Source: Aegilops tauschii subsp. strangulata
Taxonomy: Eukaryota > Streptophyta > Magnoliopsida > Poales > Poaceae
Direction of reading: 5' to 3'
NCBI RefSeq assembly: GCF_002575655.3
Contig: NC_053037.3
Coordinates: 47,403,242-47,467,241, forward strand
DNA: 64,000 nt
Shown here: piece by piece, positions 41,749 to 50,864 of the stretch
Position numbering within the stretch: position 1 is the stretch's first letter
Layout of the letters: each line of letters starts with the position of its first letter
Notes under the pieces: generated by a model
What the model was told of the DNA's origin: nothing
What the model saw: only the letters and a program-made list of their open reading frames with translations
The model's database searches: none
Translations under genes and position numbers: made by a program

Positions 41749-43662
41749 TTTTGGGGAACGTAGTAATTTCAAAAAAATTCCTACGAACACGCAAGATCAT
41801 GGTGATGCATAGCAACGAGAGGGGAGAGTGTTGTCCACGTACCCTCGTAGACCGAAAGCGGAAGCGTTAACACAACGTGGTTGATGTAGTCGTACGTCTT
41901 CACGATCCGACCGATCAAGTACCAAACTCACGGCACCTCCGAGTTCAGCACACGTTCAGCTCGATGACGTCCCTCGAACTCCGATCCAGCCGAGTGTTGA
42001 GGGAGAGTTTTTCGTCAGCATGACGGCGTGGTGACGATGTTGATGTTCTACCGACGTAGGGCTTCGCCTAAGCTCCGCAACGATATTATCGAGGTGTAAT
42101 ATGGTGGAGGGGGGCACCGCACACGGCTAAAATATCGTATATCAATTGTGTGTAAAGAGTGCCCCCCTGCCCCCGTATATAAAGGAGCAAGGGGGAGGCC
42201 GGCTGCCTTGGGCGCGCCAAGGAGAGGGGGGATTCCTCCTCCTAGTAGGAGTAGGACTCCCCTTTCCTAGTCCTACTAGGAAGAGAGGGGGGGAAGGAAA
42301 GAGAGGGAGAGGGAGAGGGAGAGGGAAAGAGGGGCTGCGCCCCCTCCCCTAGTCCAATTAGGACTCCTCATGGGAGGGGGCGCGCCACCTCCTGGCTGCT
42401 GCCCTCTCTCTCCCCTCAGGCCCACTAAGGCCCAATACTTCCCCGGGGGGTTCCGGTAACCCCTCCGGCACTCCGGTTTTTTCCGAAACTTCTCCGGAAC
42501 ACTTCCGGTGTCCGAATATAGTCGTCCAATATATCAATCTTTATGTCTCAACCATTTCGAGACTCCTCGTCATGTCCGTGATCACATCCGGGACTCCGAA
42601 CAACCTTCGGTACATCAAAACATATAAACTCATAATGAAACTGTCATCGTAGCGTTAAGCGTGCGGACCCTACGGGTTTAAGAACTATGTAGACATGACC
42701 GAGACAACTCTCCGGTCAATAACCAATAGCGGAACCTGGATGCTCATATTGGTTCCCACATATTCTACGAAGATCTTTATCGGTCAAACCGCATAACAAC
42801 ATACGTTGTTCCCTTTGTCATCGGTATGTTACTTGCCCGAGATTCGATCGTCGGTATCTCGATACCTAGTTCAATCTCGTTACCGGCAAGTCTCTTTACT
42901 CGTTCTGTAATACATCATCCCGCAACTAACTCATTAGTTACGTTTGTAACTCTTAACTAGTTAATTCTCCTTCTTCCCCTAGCTTACTTTGATTACCTCT
43001 TGTAATCCCCCATTATGCTTGTACTGGCTCTCTTTTTATCAATAAAGTTTTGATATGCTGTGCGGGTTTCCCCTACAATTCCCAGTCAAAAAAAACTAAC
43101 TCATTAGTTACAATGCTTGCAAGGCTTATAGTGATGTGCATTACCGAGTGGGCCCAGAGATACCTCTCCGACAATCGGAGTGACAAATCCTAATCTCGAA
43201 ATACGCCAACCCAACAAGTACCTTTGGAGACACATGTAGAGCACCTTTATAATCACCCGGTTACGTTGTGACGTTTGGTAGCACACAAAGTGTTCCTCCG
43301 GTAAACGGGAGTTGCATAATCTCATAGTCATAGGAACATGTATAAGTCATGAAGAAAGCAATAGCAGCATACTAAACAATCGAGTGCTAAGCTAACGGAA
43401 TGGGTCAAGTCAATCACGTCATTCTCCAATAAGGTGATCCCATTAATCAAATGACAACTCATGTCTATGGCTAGGAAACATAACCATCTTTGATTAACGA
43501 GCTAGTCAAGTAGAGGCATACTAGTGACACTCTGTTTGTCTATGTATTCACACATGTATTATGTTTCCGGTTAATACAATTCTAGCATGAATAATAAACA
43601 TTTATCATGATATAAGGAAATAAATAATACTTTATTATTGCCTCTAGGGCATATTTCCTTCA
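41749..43662 (-). repeat. 5' LTR of the BARE-like element (1914 bp)
   Basis: Matches the other LTR across its length. The terminal CA at its inner end is changed (CCCCAAAA instead of CCCCAACA). TATA at 42175-42184. Confidence 0.92.
42942..43093 (+). mobile_element. Retroposed poly(A)-tailed insert in the BARE-like 5' LTR
   Basis: Second copy of the insert at 35770-35922, at the identical LTR position, flanked by AACTAACTCATTAGTTAC at 42924-42941 and 43094-43111. It differs by a few bases and a shorter A run, like the LTR around it. Confidence 0.8.
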
Positions 43663-43667
43663 GGATC
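43663..43667 (+). repeat. Target-site duplication of the BARE-like Copia, right copy
   Basis: GGATC. Confidence 0.92.
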
Positions 43668-45204
43668 GAGATCAGAGGAGGGGCGGCGCTTCGCCGGAGC
43701 TCACGCCAGCGACGAGGGGGTTTGGGGCTAGGCTTGAGGGATAGGATTGAAGCGGGTCTCGAGGCGCACTTGCCTGTAACTGTGGCTTGGCGAGAGGTGG
43801 ACTGAGCAGCTCGGGGTGAGCTCGCAAGCTTCGGTGGCGTACGGGGTTCGCCGGAGAGGTTGAAGACGGCGGCTAGAGCCAGCTCCGAGGGCTTGGCGGC
43901 CTCCAAGCAGCACCAACAGACCACCAAGGCCCTGCCCAAGCAGTTTCCTTAGCTCGAGAGGTCCTGGAGAGCGGCAGCTGGCCTGCGGGGATCGCCGGAG
44001 TCCTTGGGGCGGGGCGACGGCCAGAGGCCTGCCCGACCGAACTGCGGTCGTTCTACGTGTTCGTGGTGGATGTGTGGAGTGGTGCGTGGCCAGGATTCGA
44101 GTCGGGGTGGCTTTATATAGCCGGAGCAAGAGGGGGGGGGGGGGGGACGTGTCGCCGCCGGAGCGCTCTAGACACGGGGCGAACGTCGACGAGGAGCTCC
44201 AATGCGAGGGGGGCAAGGTGCTGCGTCGACTCAGGGGCTTGCCCACGCTTGCGGACACGCACAGGAGGCGGTTGGGGAAGCAGACAAGCACACGCGCACA
44301 CTGTGGCGTTTTGGCCGTGACGCGTCCGTGTTTGCTGCGGCGGCTCCGGCGTCGGGGAGCGCCAGGGAGGGGTCAAGCTTGATGGGTCGAGGGTTGTGGC
44401 ATGGGGCGGCAGTCGGAGGCGAGCACTGGAACGGGCACGCGCGAAACAGAGCGCAAGGCGCCAGCCAGAGCGTGTCGAGACGCTTGCCAGGCACCGTGTC
44501 CACGCGCGGTCACCAAGCTGTCATGGTCAAAACGACGCCTAGGAGCGGCCAAACCTTGTCTACGCGTTCGACCGTGCAGTGTTTAGTCTAGGGGAGGTGA
44601 TGGATCATACCCAGGCCGACCAGACTTGACTCTACCGAGCTGGCAATTTTCTGGTCAGAAACATGGTCGCCAAGTTAGGCCACCTTCTGGAAGGCCATTA
44701 GGGCGGATCTCCTGGGTTTTAGGGTTTCTTAGGAAGGTGTTTAAGCTCAGGAAAGCTCAAGGCCAAAAGCTAAAGGAAAAATGCACTTGTTGTACAAAGT
44801 GCATTTCTGGTTCAGAAGTGAAAAGATGTTCTACAGCAAAAATATTACAAAAAGTGATGCAATATTTTTGCATGGGAAGGTGTGCTAGGGTTCTAAGAAT
44901 ATTTAGCAATTATATCAGATTTTTTTGAGCAAGAAAAATTGGGGTTGCTTTGGAGCACAAGGTTCTGAAGTGAATTCCAGAGAGAAAGAAAAATATTCAT
45001 TGGATTATTTTGGGAATTTGTGGGAGGAATAAGGTAGATAGGTCACTTGGGTGAAAGCCAAGGATATGCCCAAGTGACAAGTCCATTTGAAAATGATTCA
45101 AAACCCAAATCAAATCAGGGCAAAAACCACGGCGAAAACCAAGTCCGGAAAAAGAGAGAAGGCAAGTCCGGCAAAAGAGAGAAGGCAAAATCCAGGCTGT
45201 CACA
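43668..45204 (-). repeat. 5' LTR of the chromovirus, proximal part
   Basis: Aligns with about 25319-26868. Ends GGCTGTCACA at 45204, followed by TTTTT (45205-45209). Confidence 0.9.
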
Positions 45205-45462
45205 TTTTTCGTGAAAAAAAAGTTTGTCAAAACCTATCAACATGGGATCTAGTTTTGAAGATCTCGGCGCGAGGAATCCAACGACGAAAGCGGTTCGAGA
45301 TTTGGACGCACGGTTTAAAAGATAAAACGTTTTGAATAAACGGATCTACGAAAAAGGGGAAACCCCACGTTGTGACAAGTGGCGCACATGCAGCGCGCCA
45401 CTTGTCGCAACCTAGGAAGTTGGAGTGATCTTCGCAACGAGTACTCCTTAAATAGTGATTTC
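45205..45462. mobile_element. TIR/foldback DNA element, right part
   Basis: Resumes after the chromovirus with TTTTTCGTGAAAAAAAAG and contains an internal palindrome around GTGGCGCACATGCAGCGCGCCACTTG (45379-45405). The terminal AGTGATCTTCGCAACGAGTACTCC pairs imperfectly with the left end near 22726-22765. Non-coding. Confidence 0.55.
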
Positions 45463-46060
45463 GCAAACTTCTTTATGTATGACCAGGCCATATAGAAGAA
45501 TACCAAAGATCTACAACTACCAAACTAATTTCATTAGATCCATCATAAAATATAATTTTATACTATATACATTTGATGCTATAGATATTCGTAATTCTCC
45601 TAGAAACTTATCAAAACTAAATAATTTTACTCAGGACAAACCTAAATCTCCAAACGGAGGCAGCAACCTCCAAACACAACCTATCGAGTTGGTTCCAATC
45701 AATTCCAGGGCCACCGGTAGCGGGCGGTCCTAATAATCACCAATCATGCACCATAACAATGAAGACATTGGCGCTGACCATAGCGAATCCTCACCATAAT
45801 TTGAAGTCGTCTAAACCCATCAAGCTAGATGGCCCCACCCAATCGAGGTCGAAGCATCTCTCAAGGAAGAATTGTGATGATGATGTCGTGAAAAAAGGAC
45901 ACCACCTCAGAGATAGACTCAAGGACCCCGCCACCCCGGAGGGTAGAGCAACAGGAGCCAACCTCACCGACCCTCTCGAGGCCGTTGATGTTCATTGTTT
46001 AAATTGGCAATAGCAAATTGTTAGTACAAAAATTGCTATTTTTAAATCCAGTAAGTATGA
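45463..46060. other. Unassigned sequence, nothing recognised
   Basis: AT-rich to 45640, then moderately GC-rich. An 84-codon open stretch at 45759-46013 has no recognisable motif and I do not call it a gene. Confidence 0.3.
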
Positions 46061-46545
46061 CATGTTCCCTTTAGCAATCTATGAATATTTTAGCTTATTT
46101 GGCAAAAAGATTATCAGATAATGATGCTAGATGGACTCAAATTCTTTTTAGAAATTTGATGTCTAAAAAAATCTAGAAAATCAAATAATACATGTTTGGA
46201 GTAGCAGCCTGCAAAATTTCCAGCTTATTTGGATAACAAGTTTGGGAGATATTTGCTATTTTTGCTAGACAGACCCAAGTTTTGATTCAAAAATAGATAT
46301 TTTTCAAAAAACTCCAGTAAATACTACATGTTCCCAAATAGCAATCTAGGAAATTTTGAGCTTATTTTGACAACAAATTGAGTGATGTTGGCAAGCTTGC
46401 GACATATCCAAATTTTTGGTTCAAATTTTGATAATTATGTTTTTTTTTCAAAAAAGTACATGTTTCTAGTAGTAATCTGAAATGTTTTGAGCTTACTTGG
46501 ATAACATGATTAGGAGATAATGGCTATTTACCTTCAAATAACGTT
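46061..46545 (+). repeat. About four diverged 120-bp tandem repeats
   Basis: Successive blocks share TACATGTTN...AGNAGCAATCTNNNAAATTTTGAGCTTATTTGGATAACA (shown as a degenerate pattern) followed by GAGATAATGGCTATTT. Copies centre near 46090, 46205, 46345 and 46475. Old and strongly diverged. The parent element is unknown. Confidence 0.55.
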
Positions 46546-48100
46546 TGGTTTTTTAGGTGTTAATTTTGAGCCCAGTCTTCATTTTCTTTCTAGATTCGCT
46601 TATGCATTTTCTCTGAGAATAGAATGGACTTTTGGAGAGCTACTTGAGCAGGGAAAAAGGCCTTTACCTTCGCGTTACATTCACAACGCTTATCTCCACC
46701 GCCCAAACCTGCCCATGATGCATGTGAGAAAGCTCACAAGGGCATGCTAGGACCCAGGGTAGTCATGTCAGGTAGTAGGTGGAGCTGTAGCTAGCTAGAT
46801 TCATTTTATCCCCTCGGCTATAGAATTAATTCCTGTGATTATCTCTCTAGCCTATGTTGCTAGAAGTAATTCTAACGTGTACCAAAATTAAAATATCCTG
46901 TTGTTTAAATTGTTCTGAAAGAAGTTCTTTAAATAGTTTCGAAGTGAACCAAATTTTGTTCAATTGGTATCTGAACTTTGCCATGAAAAACAGAAGAACT
47001 TTTCATAAAATCTAGCATAGTTCGTAACATCTGAAAAATAGTTAAAGAATTTTATTAAAACCTTTGTGGAACTTTATCATCAAAACTCAAAAAACTTTGG
47101 GTCTTTATTGGTTTTTGAAAAGTTCTTCTAATTTTATTGCAAAGTTCAGACACATCTTTCATAGAGTTCTTAAGAAAATTATACTTGTGAAGTTGTGATA
47201 AACTCTGGACAAGACCTTCATAAATATTGCACGCAGATGATTATTTTAGCGCTTTTACTATATGATTAGTGGTTTCATGAATTAACATATAATCATCCCA
47301 CAGTAATTAGCGACGTTAATTATGAATACCAGATAAAATCATGGGGCTGATCTGCCACTTAAACACGAGCATGGAGGGAAAAGGGCGCAAGGCATGCCTA
47401 GCGAGAAAACGAATCTATAGCCTGGGGCTCCAGATGCGGTCAAATCATGAGCAATACGGTTGCTGCATCGCTCGGCCAATTGATTGGACTGCATTCCTGA
47501 TGAGTGTCTGGGATTCCCGCGGCATACGGAACGCGAATGTAAAAAACTGCATCCCTTAAGCAGCTCCTACTCACCAACCGGTTTTCTTCTAAACCCCTGA
47601 CCCCGAGCGTGCTTCCAGTCAACTTCAGTATGAAGCACAAAGGTATAGTATCTAGATATGCTGATATGTGTTGCCCGAAAATTTGGCATGTAATAGGATA
47701 GCTTGCTTTTCTGTTATATCCCTCTCCTCCTCATGGCTGTGCACTTAAACTCGCACTGGTGCGAATTGAGGAAGGTTTCATGATTAATGGAACCGGAGAA
47801 AAACCTGCCCTAATTTTATTAAAACATAGTAAAATGGTTGGAATATAGTTCAAATCTCGAGTCAATTGACAATTCTGACAAAATGCTCATCACCAAGCAA
47901 AGGTTCTAACTAGGATTATTGGTAGGTCCTTGTATTCATATGCACTTTTGCAGAATGATAGCAGAAACCAAAGAAGCAAGATGTCTTCTCATTAATTCAT
48001 CACAGCTAAACAAGCAAGTACTAACAGTACCAAGTCATATGGAAATCTATCTCATTTCTCTCGTAACTCTTTCAGAAAACTTTGTGTACTCGTTCATAAG
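46546..48100. other. Unassigned AT-rich intergenic sequence
   Basis: No ORF, LTR, TIR or RNA gene recognised. A short moderately GC-rich block lies at 47340-47620, with open stretches on both strands but no motif. Confidence 0.3.
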
Positions 48101-48217
48101 TCATAACTGAATGACTTCCTCGGGAGGTTCCCTCTTGCAGCGAGCATTCTTCTTCGGCAGGAAGACGTCAGTCAGAACGGTCTTCGACTTGAGGGAAGCA
48201 ACGAGTATCGCCAGTGC
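48101..48217 (-). pseudogene. Possible terminal exon of an unidentified gene fragment
   Basis: On the minus strand an AG acceptor is followed by exactly 39 codons ending in TGA (48103-48101): ALAILVASLKSKTVLTDVFL and then a basic tail with KKNARCKREPPEEV. Upstream on the same strand (about 48395-48310) is another codon-like segment (CGVKDFSV ... EKTVKIGKEEVLL) with one in-frame TAG and a plausible donor side. This looks like the 3' end of a decayed host gene cut off by the CACTA element at 48407. I do not recognise the protein. It could be chance. Confidence 0.3.
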
Positions 48218-48406
48218 CTACATTTCAAAACCCAATGCACTAAAATCAATCATCGGTCCAGTTCAGGGAAAAATCACCACCTAAAGTTCAAAGGCTCGAA
48301 AGAAATTTAGGCACTACACCAAGTAGAAGAACCTCTTCCTTGCCGATCTTCACTGTCTTCTCCTACATCACGCTGAAGTCCTTGACGCCGCACTGCGCAA
48401 ACCGCG

Positions 48407-48425
48407 CACTACCGGACTAACACCC
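48407..48425 (-). repeat. CACTA terminal inverted repeat
   Basis: CACTACCGGACTAACACCC. Its partner is absent. Confidence 0.75.
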
Positions 48426-48905
48426 TATGCCGACGGCCTCCAGCCATCGGCTTAGGCCCATTGCCGTCAGCCTAGCTCTATGCCGACGACCTCGTCGGCA
48501 TATCCCCGTCGGCGTAGATAACGTCAGCGTAGTTGTGTCAGACCGTCGGCATAGAAAAGCCGTCGGCATAGACGTATATGCTAACGACGTTCGTACGGCC
48601 ATCGGCATAGAAACACCGTCGGCGCAGATTTTCACCAGACGGCAACGGACGGCGCCGTCAAACACACTGGCCAACCACGGGCTGCCGTGTGGCACTGGTA
48701 TGCCGACAGCCTGGCCGTCGGCATAGATCGAAATCTATGCTGACGGCCTAGCCGTCGGCATACCAGTGCCACGCGGCAGCCGCTGGTCGCTCCTGACAGA
48801 GGGGTATGCCGACGCCAGGCCGTCGGCATACCAGTGCCATGTGGCAGCTCCTGGTTTCTCCTGGCCATATCTATGCTGACGGCCTAGCCGTCGGCATAGA
48901 TCTGT
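48420..48905. repeat. CACTA subterminal GCCGTCGGCATA repeats
   Basis: More than 15 copies of (T)ATGCCGACGGC or its complement, many as back-to-back palindromes, for example ATGCCGACGGCCTGGCCGTCGGCAT (described by position: 48699-48725) and similar units near 48740-48765, 48806-48831 and 48870-48900. Two of the units share a longer flank with CCAGTGCCA and GGCAGC. Confidence 0.85.
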
Positions 48906-48949
48906 TCTGTTTTTTTTCTCTGTTTTCTCTCTTTTCATTCTGTTTGACA

Positions 48950-49236
48950 ACATTCAAAGACACAAAATATGACAGTATGCATATATACACAGAAATATGA
49001 CAGATCATCATCTGAGACTCAAGATCATCATCAAGTTCATCATCTAAAGATACTCAAGATCATCATAATCATCTAAAGATACTCAAGTTCATCATCTAAA
49101 GATCATCATTGCCGAAACTTCATGAACATAAGTAATGCAAGACATGGAACATCATCATCGTCATCTAAAGAAACTAAGAAGTAGGAACATGATAAGTATG
49201 GCACGACGGCCACAGGCACGGGTATCATCATCGACA
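48950..49236. other. CACTA 3' untranslated part with CATCATCTAAAGATACTCAAG repeats
   Basis: Short repeats built on ATCATCTAAAGATACTCAAG (49030-49110), then spacer to the stop codon at 49237. No gene. Confidence 0.5.
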
Positions 49237-50850
49237 TCAGGCAAGACCACCACAGCCAAAACCACTACCGCCAAGACCGCCACCACGAAGACCACCACCG
49301 CCAAGACCGCCACCTCCTTGCCAGATTGGAGTGACTGGAATTGAGCCGCCGGTGCCCTACATGTTTGAGAAGAGATTGTAATGGTAAATATGACATGACA
49401 GTGTTGAATGAAGAGATTGTAAGGGAAAATGTACTAACCGGAGTGTCACTGCCTAGTGCCAACCATTTATCGAACGTGGGCATGTGTGGGGGTTCTCCAG
49501 CAGGTGGTTGTGGGGATCCCATTTGTGGTGGATCCGTGCGGTTAGTCCAAAACGCCAACATAGCCTGGATGTTAATTAAACAAGCAAACTAGAAGGTCAG
49601 AAGGAATGAAAGTGCAAATTTTAGGTTGGTTTTAAGAGGGCAAAACTAACCGTCATCATTTGACAGTTGTAATCATCGTTTGCCTTCACTCGTTGCAAGT
49701 ACTCCCGCACCTCAAGATTCCTATGCTCGACAAAGGCCTTATATGCCTACAAAATTTAGGTTGTTTCTAAGTGGGCAATGCTGAAAATAAACTGAGAAAG
49801 TTAGAGAGAAAGAAGATAAGGGGGAAGTACTTACAGCATGCTGGCAGGCTAAGGGAGGCTGCAAACGCCCCATACTCTCTAACGGGCTCGGGTTGGTAGC
49901 CCGAAGCCGTGTGTACGAGACCGAAGGAGTGATCAAGCCATCGAAACACGGGTACCGGCCATGGGACATCGGCTGGATGGCCACCACCGCCGTGTCGTCG
50001 ATCTGAGACTGGACGACGTCAGGAGCATCCGGACCAGGATGCAACCTCTGAAATTGCTCCGTGTAAGACTGCAGGTGCTCCTCGGTTTTGCCATAGTACT
50101 CGCTCTCGCCGGCCTTGCGATCACTCTGCTCACGGGCCATCTTCCACGACTCCATGTCTGAGAGCAGCCTCTTCAACTTGTCCTCCTGCAACGTGAAATA
50201 GAAGTTAGCCATACATAAGAACATGACGGTAAAAAGAAGAAAAAAATGCATCATGCATATACATATACCTTCATTGCCTTGAAGCACCAGTGGTTCCTGT
50301 TTCCTTGGCCGTGTGTCCCGTCTTCTCCACGGTTAGCCCGGGCCTTGCTGCTCTTGGCAGCAAACTCTGCATCTTCACCGAGCCACCTATCCACCAAACT
50401 CACCCATCTGTCATCCTTTCCATAGCACCAAGGAGGAATAACCTAAAAAATGGAAGCATGACATGTGAGCACGAAACAATTAAATTGACTGCTTATATGT
50501 TGGAATGAAAAGTCAGTAATAGTTACCCTCATGAACTGCTCCTTGTTCAAGGTAAGTCGTTGCTTCTTCGCTTCAGTTTTGCTCATCTTTTGATGAAGGT
50601 AGGTGTGGTAGTAGTGCGATACGGCAACCCAGCGCACCTCGTACTGCAACTGACGATCTTTCTTCTTCGCAGCCGCCAGCAAGACCACGTCGGCTCTGGC
50701 CTTGTGCTCGTCAAGAAATCTATAGAGTTCCTGCAATCATGCATAAAACCAGAAGCAAACAAAGCATGAGTTGAGTGAATTAATGATAAACTACGAACGA
50801 AACTGAAGACAAGTGATTCAGAAGAGAACTTACCCAAAATTTGGTGATCA
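49237..50850 (-). CDS. CACTA element protein, last six to seven exons (5' truncated)
   Basis: Putative plant transposase-associated protein of En/Spm elements. Exons inferred from GT...AG borders, minus strand: about 50850-50833 (ITKFW), 50730-50527 (ELYRFLDEHKARADVV, then MSKTEAKKQRLTLNKEQF), 50442-50269 (VIPPWCYGKDDRW ... GNRNHWCFKAMK), 50187-49835 (EDKLKRLLSDMESW, QFQRLHPGPD, and MSHGRYPCFDGLITPS), 49746-49651, 49562-49441 and 49356-49237. Phases fit and no stop interrupts the chain. The C-terminus is a Gly-rich tail (GGGGLGGGGLRGGGLGG). The N-terminal half is missing at the array junction. Exon borders are read by eye and have not been tested on transcripts. Confidence 0.65.
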
Positions 50851-50864
50851 CGGCCTTAGCGGTC

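Larger units (their letters stand above)
34579..43662 (-). mobile_element. BARE/WIS/Angela-like Ty1/copia retrotransposon, nearly intact
   Basis: Minus-strand element of 9084 bp with LTRs 34579-36491 and 41749-43662 and GGATC duplications. Gag, protease, integrase, RT and RNase H are all recognisable and broken only by one TGA (39611-39613) and one 1-bp deletion (about 38755). The two LTRs differ by about 29 substitutions plus three small indels in 1.9 kb (my manual alignment, about 1.5%). At 1.3e-8 substitutions per site per year, a commonly used grass LTR rate, this is about 0.6 million years. It lies in the 5' LTR of the chromovirus. Both LTRs carry a retroposed poly(A) insert that the usual family LTR lacks. 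Confidence 0.93.
23306..45204 (-). mobile_element. Chromovirus-type Ty3/gypsy element (Tekay/Del-like) with a nested BARE-like Copia
   Basis: Long-LTR Gypsy element, minus strand, about 12.8 kb once the nested Copia and its duplication are removed. LTR 23306-26868 (3' LTR in element sense) pairs with 32568-34578 plus 43668-45204 (5' LTR, interrupted). Both begin TGTGACAGCC and end GGGTGCCACA in element sense. Internal order: PBS, an extra ORF, gag, protease, RT-RNase H, integrase, chromodomain, polypurine tract. The pol order with integrase last and the C-terminal chromodomain define a chromovirus. Manual LTR comparison over about 1.9 kb gave roughly 3% difference. Confidence 0.9.
48407..50860 (-). 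mobile_element. CACTA (En/Spm-like) DNA transposon, 3' end with coding exons
   Basis: The left terminus is CACTACCGGACTAACACCC at 48407, preceded by GCG, a candidate 3-bp target duplication. Next to it (48420-48900) are many copies of a GCCGTCGGCATA motif in both orientations, as expected of CACTA subterminal transposase-binding repeats. Beyond that lies an exon series on the minus strand (49237-50850), so the left terminus is the 3' end of the element. On the right the coding region is cut at about 50860 by the 332-bp tandem array, and the 5' terminus is not in the window. Confidence 0.8.

Noticed and set aside
45759..46013. 84-codon ORF as a host gene exon
   Set aside because: No motif, no splice signals that fit, and no homologue I recognise.
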